Shown: piece after piece, positions 46,530 to 55,710 of the stretch
Numbering within the stretch: the first letter of the stretch is position 1
Layout of the letters: each line of letters starts with the position of its first letter
NCBI RefSeq assembly: GCF_900100875.1
Contig: NZ_FNKQ01000004.1
Location: 242,042-306,041, forward strand
Direction: 5' to 3'
Length of the DNA: 64,000 bases
From: Halopelagius longus
GTDB taxonomy: Archaea; Halobacteriota; Halobacteria; Halobacteriales; Haloferacaceae
Notes under the pieces: model-generated
What the model saw: the letters and a program-made list of their open reading frames with translations, nothing else
The model's database searches: none
Told to the model about the DNA's origin: nothing
Made by a program: the position numbers and the translations under genes

Positions 46530-47621
46530 ATGAGCACAGTTGACGAGCGCGCGGACGTGCCGTCGACGAATCAGGAGACGATCATGGAGTTGCGGGACGT
46601 GTCAGTCACCTTCCCGATGGGTCGAGGCGACTCGCGCGTCCTCGACAACGTCGATATTGACGTCGAGCGCGGCGAGATACTCGGCATCGTCGGTGAGAGC
46701 GGATCCGGGAAGTCGATGTTGGCATCGTCGATGCTTGACGGGGTCGAGGATCCGGGAATCACCACCGGGGAGGTGACCTACTACCCGCCGGACGCCGATC
46801 CCATCTCCGTCCTCGATCTCGACGACAAGGAGTTGAACAAACTACGGTGGGAGGACGTCGCCATGGTGTTTCAGGGGGCGATGAACTCGTTCAATCCGAC
46901 GATGACCATCCGCGGACACTTCAGGGAGACACTGGAGGCCCACAACGCGGATGTCGAGGAGGGGATGCGGCGAGCGCGGAACCTCCTTTCGGACCTGTAT
47001 CTCGAACCCGATCGGGTGCTTGATTCCTACGCCCACGAACTCTCGGGCGGCATGAGCCAGCGGGCGCTGATCGCCCTCTCGTTGATCCTTCAGCCGGAGA
47101 TGCTGATCATGGACGAACCGACGGCAGCGCTGGACCTGCTCATGCAGCGGTCGATCGTCAGCCTTCTAGAGGAACTGGCCGACAAGTACGATCTGACCAT
47201 GGTGTTCATCACTCACGACCTGCCGCTAGTGGCGAAACTCGCTGATCGGTTGGCGGTCCTCTACGCCTTCGAACTGGTCGAACTCGCGCCCACCGAGGAC
47301 GTCCTGTTGTCCTCCTCACACCCGTACACCCGTGCGCTACTGCGGGCGACCCCGAACGTCAACGCACCTTTGGAGGAGATGAAACCAATCGAGGGCGTCG
47401 CCCCGAACCCGTCGTCGGTTCCGAAGGGGTGTTCGTACCATCCGCGCTGTCCCGTCGCGACCGAGCAGTGCACGAAAAGCGACCCCAGCCTCTTCGAGGT
47501 CGACGACGACCATCGGGCGGCGTGTTTTTATCCCGACGAAGCCCGCGAGTCCGTGCCGTTCGAACTCGACGGCGAGACGGAACATACCGCCGACCTCACC
47601 AGCAACAGAGGGGGTCAGTGA
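46530..47621 (+). CDS. ABC importer ATPase, DppD-type
   Basis: The 363-residue protein has Walker A GESGSGKSML (about residue 55), a DppD-type Q-loop VFQGAMNSFNPTMTI, signature LSGGMSQR (about 171), Walker B MLIMDEPTAALD, and the C-terminal Cys-rich tail CSYHPRCPVATEQC. A GGTGAT ribosome site precedes the ATG. A TATA-like AATTATATA at 46411-46419 indicates its own promoter. It works with the DppF-type ATPase downstream (ATGA overlap) and with the fused permease. Confidence 0.9.
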   Translation: MSTVDERADVPSTNQETIMELRDVSVTFPMGRGDSRVLDNVDIDVERGEILGIVGESGSGKSMLASSMLDGVEDPGITTGEVTYYPPDADPISVLDLDDKELNKLRWEDVAMVFQGAMNSFNPTMTIRGHFRETLEAHNADVEEGMRRARNLLSDLYLEPDRVLDSYAHELSGGMSQRALIALSLILQPEMLIMDEPTAALDLLMQRSIVSLLEELADKYDLTMVFITHDLPLVAKLADRLAVLYAFELVELAPTEDVLLSSSHPYTRALLRATPNVNAPLEEMKPIEGVAPNPSSVPKGCSYHPRCPVATEQCTKSDPSLFEVDDDHRAACFYPDEARESVPFELDGETEHTADLTSNRGGQ

Positions 47622-48685
47622 TGAGCGATACTGTCGTCTCGCTGCGCGATGTGAAGGTCCATTTCGAGTCCGACGGGGGCCTCCTCGACGTGTTCTCGAA
47701 AAACGAGGCAGTTCACGCCGTCGATGGCGTCAACCTCGATATCGAGGAGAACGAAGTCGTCGCGCTCGTCGGCGAGTCCGGGTGCGGGAAGACCACGCTC
47801 GGAAAGGCCGCGATCGGTCTGCAGGAGCCGACCGAAGGGACGGTCAGCTACCGCGGGCAGGACATTTGGGAAACCCGAAGGGGAAACGCCGACAGGGGCG
47901 TCCCCTACCGCAAGATCCGGCGGGCGCTCCAGATCATTCACCAGGATCCGGGTGCGTCGCTCAACCCGAACAAGCGCGTGATGGAGTCGCTCGAACGCCC
48001 GCTGAAGAAATGGAAGCCTGGCCTCACCCGCGAGAAGCGACAGGCGCGGATCCTCGCCATGCTCTATCGCGTGGGGATGACCCCGCCGTCGGATTACGCC
48101 TACCGCTACCCTCACCAGCTATCGGGCGGGGAGGCCCAACGAGTCGCACTGGTCCGGACGCTACTGATGAATCCCGAACTCATCCTCGCCGACGAGGCCA
48201 TTAGCGCGCTCGACGTGTCATTGCGCGTCGAGATGATGGACCTGATGCTCGAACTGCAGGACGCGTTCGACACCTCCTACCTCTTTATCAGCCACGACCT
48301 CTCGAACGCACGCTACCTCGCCGAGAAATCCGGCGGTCGCATCGGCGTGATGTATCTCGGCGAGATCGTCGAGATCGGGCCGGTCGAGCAGATTATTCAC
48401 GATCCTCAACACCCCTACACGCAGGTGCTGATGTGGGCGACGCCCGAACTGGAACTCGACGACGGATCACGCGAGCGACCGCCCGTCAGATCGATCGACA
48501 TCCCGGACCCGCAGAACCCGCCGGAGGGCTGTCGCTTCCATACCCGTTGTCAGAAGGCCCGCGAGGCATGCAAACGCACGCCCCCGACGTTCGACGTAGA
48601 GAGGGGCGGCGAAGTCGCTTGCTACCGGGCCGACGACGACCACGAGTACTGGGAGAGCGTTCCTCTCGAAGGCGCGAGCCGATAG
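47621..48685 (+). CDS. ABC importer ATPase, DppF-type
   Basis: The 354-residue protein has Walker A GESGCGKTT (about residue 51), Q-loop LQIIHQDPGASLNPNKRV, signature LSGGEAQR (about 167) and Walker B LILADEAISALD, where the usual Pro after Glu is Ala but the catalytic Glu is kept. The Cys-rich tail is CRFHTRCQKAREAC. It starts within the stop of the DppD-type gene, so the two are made together. Confidence 0.9.
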   Translation: MSDTVVSLRDVKVHFESDGGLLDVFSKNEAVHAVDGVNLDIEENEVVALVGESGCGKTTLGKAAIGLQEPTEGTVSYRGQDIWETRRGNADRGVPYRKIRRALQIIHQDPGASLNPNKRVMESLERPLKKWKPGLTREKRQARILAMLYRVGMTPPSDYAYRYPHQLSGGEAQRVALVRTLLMNPELILADEAISALDVSLRVEMMDLMLELQDAFDTSYLFISHDLSNARYLAEKSGGRIGVMYLGEIVEIGPVEQIIHDPQHPYTQVLMWATPELELDDGSRERPPVRSIDIPDPQNPPEGCRFHTRCQKAREACKRTPPTFDVERGGEVACYRADDDHEYWESVPLEGASR

Positions 48686-48726
48686 TCCTGCACATTTATT
48701 TCCCATTAACCCGTTCGGTGATATGA

Positions 48727-50451
48727 ATGAGCCGTGAACGGGTGATCGTAACTGCCGTCGTCCTCCTGGGAGTAGCAATGTACGCCGTTCCCGCGGCACT
48801 GATCGTGCCCTCGTTCGTCGGCGACACCGGCATCACCGCGTCGATCCAAGATGGGGGCGCGAACGGATCACAATCGGCGACAGACCTCAATTTTAGCGAG
48901 GTAGCCTCCGAGCGCGGCCTCGTCTACGAGTCGGTGCGCAAGCAAGCGGGGATGCGTGGGAAGATCAGCCGGTCGGGTGCGTTCGTCGCCGACTACGACA
49001 GGGACCTCGACAGTGACGCACTGTTGCTGGGTGGTAACCGGCCGATGCTGTTCGAAAATGACGGTGGCCGGTTCTCCCGCTCTAAGGCACTCCCGTCCCT
49101 CAACGAGAGCGCACAGTACCGGACGGCGCTGTTCGTCGACTACGACAACGACGGCTGGCGCGACCTCGTGATCTTTCCACTGTTCGGCGAACCGTTGTTG
49201 CTGCACAACGACCACGGTTCGTTCTCGCCGCGGCCGGAGGCCTTCCGGACGCGGATCAACGTGCCCGTCTCGGCTACCGCGGCTGACTACGACGGCGACG
49301 GCTGCGCCGACGTGTTCGTCGCCCAGAACGGCGACTGGAAGACGACCTACCCCGCGCGCGTTATGCCGAACCGGACGGCGGACAACGGCCAGCGCAACTA
49401 CCTGTTCCGGGGGACCTGCGACTCTGACTTCCAGCGCGTTGACGTGGGCATCGACGGCGAACACTGGAGTCTCTCGACGAGTTTCGTCGACTTCACCGGC
49501 GACGGAAGGCCCGACATTCACGTCGCTAACGACTTCCACCACGACCTGCTGTACGTTAATCGGGGCGACGGATCCTTCGAACCCCGCGAGATTCCGAAGA
49601 CCAACCGTAACGGCATGGCCTCGGAGGTCGCGGACGTCGACGGCGATACCGACCCTGACATCTTCGTCAGCAACATCTACTGGACTCGCCAGATCAGGGA
49701 GAAACTCGACACCATCGGCGTCATCACCGAGGGGTCGATTGGGAACAACCTCCTCATAAACGACGGCGAGGGCAACTTCACGGACCGCGCCGTCGAATAC
49801 GACGTGCGCAACGGACGCTGGGGGTGGGCAGCGTCGATGACCGACCTCGACAACGACGGCGACCTCGACTTATTCCACACGACCCGCGAGCAGTTCGTTC
49901 CCGAGGAACTTGAGGCGAAGTGGGGCGAGCAGTTCGAGTACTACCAGCACTCCCGGATATTCGAGCGGGTCGAACGAGGGCGCTTCGAGGATCGAACCGC
50001 GACCGCCGTCGGGATGGTCAAGACTGACGGCCGCGGCGTCGGTCAACTCGACTTCGACGCCGACGGACACGCCGACCTGATCGCCGCCAACGCTGACGGG
50101 ACGACGCGTCTCTACCGAAATCAGGCGCCGAACGGGAATGCACTGCAGGTGACCGTCCGCCCTGACGACAACCGGACCGTCCTGGGGACAACCGTGACCG
50201 TCGTCACCGAGAACCGGACGAACTACCGGCGGCTCAACGCCAAGGCGGACTTCCTCTCGCAGGACAGCCACGTCCTCCACGTCGGAATCGGCGACGCCGA
50301 CCGGATTGAGCGCCTTCGCGTTGAGTACCCTGACGGAACTGTCGTCAGGTTCCACGACCTGTGTCCCAACCGCCGCCTCGTCGTCCGTGGCGACCGCATC
50401 GTCGAGCGACGGATGCTGGGAACGAACGCTACTCGAACTGCGACCTGCTGA
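48727..50451 (+). CDS. CRTAC1-like FG-GAP/ASPIC protein
   Basis: The 574-residue protein has an N-terminal hydrophobic anchor (VIVTAVVLLGVAMYAVPAA) and an FG-GAP beta-propeller with Ca2+-binding loops: DYDNDGWRD, DYDGDGCAD, DFTGDGRPD, DVDGDTDPD, DLDNDGDLD and DFDADGHAD. It ends with an ASPIC/UnbV-type domain (LNAKADFLSQDSHVLHVGIG, VEYPDGTVVRF). It is exported and probably binds extracellular glycan or acts in adhesion. It starts 41 nt after the importer ATPases, so a link to glycan uptake is plausible. Confidence 0.88.
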   Translation: MSRERVIVTAVVLLGVAMYAVPAALIVPSFVGDTGITASIQDGGANGSQSATDLNFSEVASERGLVYESVRKQAGMRGKISRSGAFVADYDRDLDSDALLLGGNRPMLFENDGGRFSRSKALPSLNESAQYRTALFVDYDNDGWRDLVIFPLFGEPLLLHNDHGSFSPRPEAFRTRINVPVSATAADYDGDGCADVFVAQNGDWKTTYPARVMPNRTADNGQRNYLFRGTCDSDFQRVDVGIDGEHWSLSTSFVDFTGDGRPDIHVANDFHHDLLYVNRGDGSFEPREIPKTNRNGMASEVADVDGDTDPDIFVSNIYWTRQIREKLDTIGVITEGSIGNNLLINDGEGNFTDRAVEYDVRNGRWGWAASMTDLDNDGDLDLFHTTREQFVPEELEAKWGEQFEYYQHSRIFERVERGRFEDRTATAVGMVKTDGRGVGQLDFDADGHADLIAANADGTTRLYRNQAPNGNALQVTVRPDDNRTVLGTTVTVVTENRTNYRRLNAKADFLSQDSHVLHVGIGDADRIERLRVEYPDGTVVRFHDLCPNRRLVVRGDRIVERRMLGTNATRTATC

Positions 50452-50845
50452 GGTAGATCAGCGAAACCCCGACGAAGACTAGCGGAAACGCCGCGACAGT
50501 GAACGCGCCTGAGAGTCCGGCAAAGAGACAGAGCCGAAATCGGCGACCGCGGCGCGTGCAGGCCGCGGTGACGAACTGCGCCGCCGCGATGGCCCCGAGG
50601 GCGAGGGCGACCGCGGTGACCACGGACGTTCTGAGAAGGCCGAGGGCGTCGCCGCGGGTGAGGACCGTCGATTCGCCAGCAGAGGCCGCCCACAGGCGCG
50701 CGAGGAAGTCCATGGCAGGTCCGGGCCGATAGCCCGTCAGGAGCCACCCGGCGAGGACGCTCAACAGGAGGCCCGCCGCGAGGAAGTGCGCTGCCGCCAC
50801 TGTCCGCGTTCTCGTGCCGAACCGAAGTTCGCGTCCGTTCACCAT
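50429..50845 (-). CDS. Membrane protein of unknown function
   Basis: The 138-residue protein from ATG 50845 has four hydrophobic segments, including VAAAHFLAAGLLLSVLAGW, VVTAVALALGAIAAAQF and AAFPLVFVGVSLIYL. Its 3' end overlaps the CRTAC1-like gene end by 23 nt on the opposite strand (convergent). No family is recognised. Confidence 0.6.
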   Translation of the reverse strand: MVNGRELRFGTRTRTVAAAHFLAAGLLLSVLAGWLLTGYRPGPAMDFLARLWAASAGESTVLTRGDALGLLRTSVVTAVALALGAIAAAQFVTAACTRRGRRFRLCLFAGLSGAFTVAAFPLVFVGVSLIYLSRSQFE

Positions 50846-50974
50846 GTCCGTGAGAAACAGTGGCGCATGCGGCAGCATAGCCGTTTGGGTCCCTCGGCCG
50901 ACCGACCCGCCGCACAACTTTCGAATCGGTACCTATTTCGGGGGGCGTGGTATACAGTAGCACGTGACATCACG

Positions 50975-51169
50975 ATGAGAAGACTACAGCCCTACTTCCG
51001 ATTCGGCGTCCTCCTGATTTTCGGCGTGGTCGTCTTCGCCGCAGCATACGCGTCGCTCGGGAAAGTAGCCGGAGTCTTCTTCGGCTTCATCTACATCCTC
51101 GCCGCGCCGGTGCTCTACGAAGTCGTGCGGCGAGGCTGGAGTCTCGTTTCGCGCGCTGAATCCGCGTAA
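50975..51169 (+). CDS. Small membrane protein
   Basis: The 64-residue protein has two hydrophobic segments, FGVLLIFGVVVFAAAYASL and VAGVFFGFIYILAAPVLY, then a basic end. It is divergent from the previous gene. No family is recognised. Confidence 0.55.
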   Translation: MRRLQPYFRFGVLLIFGVVVFAAAYASLGKVAGVFFGFIYILAAPVLYEVVRRGWSLVSRAESA

Positions 51170-51851
51170 CTGGACGTCCGAGCCTGAACTTCGCGCGGCC
51201 GACGACGATGTAGGAGAGTGGCGGTCAGAACGGTAGGAGCGGTATCTAAACACGTCACCATTACTTGAACAGCGGATCGGGCGCCTCACAAGCGCTGTAC
51301 GACGCGGCAAACTGACGGGCGAACAGATCTGCGCAGAACTCTCATTTCACCATGTGGGACGAGGAGCTCGATGATCACGTTCAAACTAAGAGTGTGAAAC
51401 GATCGGCCGTGCGGCGGCCGGCCGAGCACTGGCCGACCGAGCATCGATCAAGGACACCGGCGCCGAGGAGAACACCTCCGCTGGGTCAGAAGGGTAAGTG
51501 CGCCGTTGCCGCCAATCTCCTCGGACCAAAACGGTTTGTCCCCGTCTCTCACCCACGAAATACACGGATCCGACGAAACTCCCGATCGGCCTCGGCGCCC
51601 GCGGGCGAAATTACGCTGAACTCTCGCGTCATCGGCCACCCTGTTCGCGGCGTCGACGCCGATACGAAGGCCGCTATCGATTTGAACGCGAGTACGACGC
51701 GACGACAGACGAAGGCCGCCCGAACTCTTCGGCAAACGACGTCCACTAGGGGTGGTGTCCGGGTTGCCATCGAGAAGGTTTACCGCGCCGGAGTAAGGGC
51801 TGAACGAGCGGTGAGCGATGGCTTAACTACGGGGCCGTTCGAGAAAGGGGT
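51170..51851. other. 682-bp gap with the IclR promoter at its end
   Basis: No supported gene. Several long overlapping frames exist but look like shadows. A TATA-like GCTTAACTAC (51821-51830) lies 26 nt before the IclR ATG, predicting a leaderless transcript. Confidence 0.4.
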
Positions 51852-52646
51852 ATGACAGAACGAACGTCGGACGAACGCGGGACGACCATCAAGTCGGTGG
51901 AGACTGCGCTTGACGTGATCGAGGTACTCGAGAAACGCGAACAGGCGGGCGTCACGGAACTCGCCGACGCGCTGGGTCGGTCAAAGAGTACGATCTACCA
52001 CTACGTCAATACACTCGAACAGCGGAACTACCTCGAAAAGGAAGGTGGGAAATACCGGCTCAGCCTCCGCTTTCTCGCCCTCGGTGGGTTCGTTCGGGAA
52101 CGGGAGGCACTCTACCGCCACGGTAAAGACGATGTCGACCGCCTCGCCGACACCACGTCTGAACTCGTTCGCCTCATCGTCGAGGACGACCACCAGGGAC
52201 TCACCGTTTACCAGGCCGCCGGCGACAACGTCACCGACCCCCACACGCACGTCGGGACGACTGATTCGCTGTACTGCACGGCGGCAGGAAAAGCCTTCCT
52301 CGCGGAATTACCCGAACAGCAGCGCGAGGCCTACTTCGAAGAGACGGCCCTCGAACCACGGACCGAACACACGATCACCGACCTCGACGAACTGCGCGCC
52401 GAAATCGCCGATGTTGAGGAGACTGGCGTCGCACTCGATGACCAGGAGTGCTACGAGGGGATTCGATGCGTCGCCACGCCCGTCTGCTGTAACCACGAAT
52501 TACTCGGGGCGATCAGCGTCTCCGGCCCCGTCGATCGCATCTCCGACGATCGATTCCGTACGAAACTCCCGAACGAACTCTGGAACGTCGCCGGAGTCGT
52601 CGAGATCAACACCACCTACTCCCGTTGGGAGTCGAGTATCGACTGA
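51852..52646 (+). CDS. IclR-family transcriptional regulator (copy 1)
   Basis: The 264-residue protein has an N-terminal winged helix (VETALDVIEVLEKREQ, then ALGRSKSTIYHYVNTLEQ) and an effector-binding GAF-like domain (about 80-260). DSLYCTAAGKAFLAELPEQQ and DDQECYEGIRCVATPV are IclR signatures. It regulates sugar or aromatic catabolic genes in the family. It is located between the second importer and the sugar genes, and closely resembles the copy at 58562. Confidence 0.9.
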   Translation: MTERTSDERGTTIKSVETALDVIEVLEKREQAGVTELADALGRSKSTIYHYVNTLEQRNYLEKEGGKYRLSLRFLALGGFVREREALYRHGKDDVDRLADTTSELVRLIVEDDHQGLTVYQAAGDNVTDPHTHVGTTDSLYCTAAGKAFLAELPEQQREAYFEETALEPRTEHTITDLDELRAEIADVEETGVALDDQECYEGIRCVATPVCCNHELLGAISVSGPVDRISDDRFRTKLPNELWNVAGVVEINTTYSRWESSID

Positions 52647-52912
52647 ATAGAGTTTCAAATAGTGGTATGAATGGGGCGCCGGCGGTCGATTCGATGGTCT
52701 CTGAGCCGACACCGAACTCGATTGCGGCGTTGCCGACTCCATACGGACGGCGAGTCCGAGTTGTGCTTTACATACCTACGGTTGTAACTTCCCAAAGAGT
52801 GTTCGTCTTGGGTAGGCGGCAGGGGTTCGACTATATGGATACCGAGCTCGGGCACGGAAGTGTTTTTAAAATTGTGAAACGAGGGTGGCGAGCGAGGGCG
52901 CATCTGCGCTGA

Positions 52913-53062
52913 GTCTACCTCGAGGCCGGAGAAAGACACGACTGCGACCACGCGTTCGTCGTCGGTCGGGCGCGTTCGCCGGCTGGGAAGGCGTTGTTCG
53001 GTGACTTCGCACAGCGCATCGGACTCGAATTCGACGGCTACGTCACCGCGGCGACCCGGTAG
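52913..53062 (+). pseudogene. C-terminal fragment of an unidentified gene
   Basis: An open frame reads YLEAGERHDCDHAFVVGRAR and continues with SPAGKALFGDFAQRIGLEFD to a stop at 53060-53062. It has coding-like GC3 but begins right after a stop codon. It looks like the tail of a deleted gene. The family is not recognised. Confidence 0.35.
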
Positions 53063-53068
53063 CGTCGC

Positions 53069-53800
53069 TCACCAGTACGTATCGAGGACGTCTGCGGCGC
53101 GATCGAGGGTCTCGTAGGAGTCGGGACGCTCCTCGGCTTCGTACACCAACCAGTCGAACCCGCCGTCGCGGACGCGCGAGACGGTGGCTTCGAGGTCCAA
53201 GTCGCCGTCGCCCACCGCGACGGGGTCGCCCGCCGCCGCGTCGTAGTCCTTGAGGTGGACGATATCGACGCGGTCGGCGTGGTCGTCGAGGAACGAGAGC
53301 GGGTCGTACCCCGCCGCCCCGGCCCACCCGAGGTCCAGTTCCAATCGCAGGTCCGTCGCCACCTCAAGCAGTCGCGTCAGCGCCGGTTCGCCCCCGACCT
53401 CCGCGAACTCCTGATCGTGGTTGTGGTAGTGAAGGGTTAGATCGCGGTCCGCGAGGTCCGCGGCGACGGCGGAGAGACGTTCACCGGCGGACTCGACGGC
53501 GTCGGCCGACTCGAAGTGTTCGGGGTCCAACCACGGGACGGCTATCTCCTCGCAGTCGAGAGCGCGGTACGTCTCCGCCACCTCGTCGAGGTTCGCCTCC
53601 AACTCTTCGAGGCCGACGTGCGCGCCGGCGGGAGAGAGGTCGGCGTTCGAGAGGGCGGTTTGCACGTCGCCTACGTCCGTCTCACCAAGTCCCGCGAACT
53701 CGACGCCGTCGAACCCGGCGTCGCCGACGCGTCCGATTACGGTCGGGAGGGGGTCTTCGATGTCGTGCAGGCTGTACAGTTGGAATCCGAACTCGGTCAT
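53069..53800 (-). CDS. Sugar phosphate isomerase/epimerase (TIM barrel)
   Basis: The 243-residue protein has the IolE/xylose-isomerase-like AP-endonuclease-type TIM barrel. Recognisable segments are FGFQLYSLHDIEDPLPTVI, VGDAGFDGVEFAGLGETDV, EIAVPWLDPEHFE, LTLHYHNHDQEFAEVGGE, LELDLGWAGAAGYDPLSF and IVHLKDYDAAAGDPVAVG, which supply the metal-site Glu, His and Asp residues. It is likely to isomerise or epimerise a sugar or sugar acid in the same pathway as the Gfo/Idh enzyme upstream. TATA-like sequence precedes the start by about 27 nt. Confidence 0.85.
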   Translation of the reverse strand: MTEFGFQLYSLHDIEDPLPTVIGRVGDAGFDGVEFAGLGETDVGDVQTALSNADLSPAGAHVGLEELEANLDEVAETYRALDCEEIAVPWLDPEHFESADAVESAGERLSAVAADLADRDLTLHYHNHDQEFAEVGGEPALTRLLEVATDLRLELDLGWAGAAGYDPLSFLDDHADRVDIVHLKDYDAAAGDPVAVGDGDLDLEATVSRVRDGGFDWLVYEAEERPDSYETLDRAADVLDTYW

Positions 53801-53934
53801 AGCTTCTCGGTCGTGCGAAGGGAAGTTAAGTGTCCGTGCTCGACCAACGGTTACCCGTTCTTCGGCGCGTTCGATAGCCGATGCTTACCGGAGCGTACGC
53901 CCCTTCTACCGCGGGAGACCGCTCAGATGCTTCG

Positions 53935-54268
53935 TCAACTGCGCGTCGGTTCCCGGTCGAGGAGTTCCCGCGCCTCGTCGGCGCTGACGAGACTCGTCTC
54001 GCCCGGCAATTCGCCGCGTACCGCCGCCTCGGGGTAGTACTCCTCGGCGAGGGTCCGCGAGTCCGCGTTCGACGGTGGTGTCGGCGGCGACGGCCCAGAA
54101 CGCCTCGTGGCCGTCGTGGTCGAGAACGACGCCGTGGTCGTCGGTCTCCGGGTCGTAGCGGTACAGGTCGCCCGCCGGGATGTCGCGCCAGTAGAGGACG
54201 CCCTCGTCGGGGGGCCGAAGCGGTCCTTCGCCCGTTCGACAGGACGTGTCTGCGATTCTTTCCGTCAT
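53935..54268 (-). pseudogene. Chimeric pseudogene: SMP-30 start joined to epimerase end
   Basis: Reading from 54268 gives an SMP-30/gluconolactonase N-terminus (CRTGEGPLRPPDEGVLYWRD and IPAGDLYRYDPETDD). Near VLDHDGHEAFWAVAADTT it changes to sequence typical of the C-terminal part of sugar-nucleotide epimerases. After a frameshift near 54066 the next frame continues SRTLAEEYYPEAAVRGELPG and DEARELLDREPTRS to a stop. It looks like an in-frame recombination of two unrelated catabolic genes, then decay. It no longer encodes either enzyme. Confidence 0.6.
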
Positions 54269-54342
54269 GGGTCGGCGTGCGCGGACGAGGGGGAAAACGG
54301 GTTAGTCGCATCAATCGGCGAGGAGGATCAGACGAACCGCGC

Positions 54343-55452
54343 TCAGTCGTCGGCGTCGGACTGCACCGCGGCCTCCGCGTCGGAGTCGGCGGCGTCGAAC
54401 ACCACTTCGCCGCCGTCCTCGGCGCTTCGGTAGATTGCGTCGATGAGTCGTTGGACCGTCACGCCCTCTGAGACGGTGTTCCGGTCGTGGACGCGTTCGC
54501 CGCGGAGGACCTCGAAGAAGTACTCCCACTCGGCCTCGTAGGGGTCGCCGTCCGGCGTCTCGAACGTGTGGTCCGCGAGGGAATCCTCGCGGGTCGTGTG
54601 GACCGTCAGGCCGTCGTCGCCGGGAGTCAGCGTCGCGCCGCCCTCGTCGCCGCGGACCTGCACGTGTTGGACCGGTTCGGTGTTGCTCGCCCACGCGCAG
54701 TTGAGGTGAATCGCGCTCCCGTCGGCCGTGCGGACGAGTGCGCGGACGTGGTCCTCCACGTCGAACGTGCCGTCTTCCACGGGGTCGCCGCCCCACATTT
54801 CGAGGTACGTGTACTCTTGGGCCTTCACGCCGAAGTGAGACCCCGTCGTCGCCGACACAGACTCGATATCGGGGAAATCGAGGACCGAGAGGGCGAGATG
54901 GAGCATGTGCGGGCCGATGTCCACGACGACGCCGCCGCCGGCGATGTCCTTCTGGGTGAACCACGACCCGAGTTGCGGGATGCCGCGGCGGCGGACGTAC
55001 TCGACGTTCACCTCGTACACGTCGCCGAACTCCCGCCCGCGGACGTGGTCGAAGAGGAGGTCGGTGTTCGGTTCGAACGCCTTCATGAATCCCACCATCA
55101 CCGTTCCCTCGTTCTCCCGTTCGGCGTCGGCGACGCGCCTCGCCCCCGCCACCGAGTCCGCGAGGGGTTTCTCGACGAAGACGTTCGCGCCCGACTCCAA
55201 CGCCGCCACTGCGCAGTCGGCGTGGAACGCGTTCGGAACGGCGACGACCACGACGTCCAACTGGAGAGTCGACAGCATCTCCTCGTAGCGCTTGAACGTC
55301 GATTTCACGCCGTGTTCGTCCGCGAACCGCCGTCGAGCCGTCGGGTCCACGTCCGCCACCGCCGAAATCTCCCCTCCGAGTCGGGAGATTCGCTGGGCGT
55401 GCCAGTCGGCGATGGTTCCGGCACCGACGAAGCCGATGCTAAACTCACTCAT
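54343..55452 (-). CDS. Gfo/Idh/MocA-family oxidoreductase (copy 1)
   Basis: The 369-residue NAD(P)-dependent sugar oxidoreductase has an N-terminal Rossmann motif GFVGAGTIADWHAQRIS, the EKPLADSVAGARRVAD motif (about residues 95-110), and YVRRRGIPQLGSWFTQKD followed by GGGVVVDIGPHMLHLAL with the catalytic Lys/His positions of the family. ATG 55452 is chosen because the Rossmann fold starts there and a TATA box lies 28 nt upstream. It shares the cluster with a sugar isomerase, a mannosidase and IclR. Confidence 0.9.
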   Translation of the reverse strand: MSEFSIGFVGAGTIADWHAQRISRLGGEISAVADVDPTARRRFADEHGVKSTFKRYEEMLSTLQLDVVVVAVPNAFHADCAVAALESGANVFVEKPLADSVAGARRVADAERENEGTVMVGFMKAFEPNTDLLFDHVRGREFGDVYEVNVEYVRRRGIPQLGSWFTQKDIAGGGVVVDIGPHMLHLALSVLDFPDIESVSATTGSHFGVKAQEYTYLEMWGGDPVEDGTFDVEDHVRALVRTADGSAIHLNCAWASNTEPVQHVQVRGDEGGATLTPGDDGLTVHTTREDSLADHTFETPDGDPYEAEWEYFFEVLRGERVHDRNTVSEGVTVQRLIDAIYRSAEDGGEVVFDAADSDAEAAVQSDADD

Positions 55453-55475
55453 GCAGAATACGTTCACATCCCATG

Positions 55476-55485
55476 TATTAAAATT
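55476..55485 (-). promoter_or_regulatory. TATA box of the Gfo/Idh gene (leaderless)
   Basis: On the minus strand the sequence reads ATTTTAATAC, centred about 28 nt before the ATG at 55452. Confidence 0.5.
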
Positions 55486-55710
55486 TTCCAGTACATCGAG
55501 GGATATCTGGTCACGCGCGGATAGCGCGGCGGATGCGCGGCGCGAAGCCGAAGGAGAGCTTCGCGGGCGCACCGGTCACGGAATCGGGCGGCGACTCGGA
55601 ACGGTTGATACTGGACTCGGGGCGCATCACGATGAGAACGCACCGGTCAGTCGGTCTGAGATGCCGCCACACGCTACTGCGTGACGGAGTGTAATAATCG
55701 TTTGGGTGAT

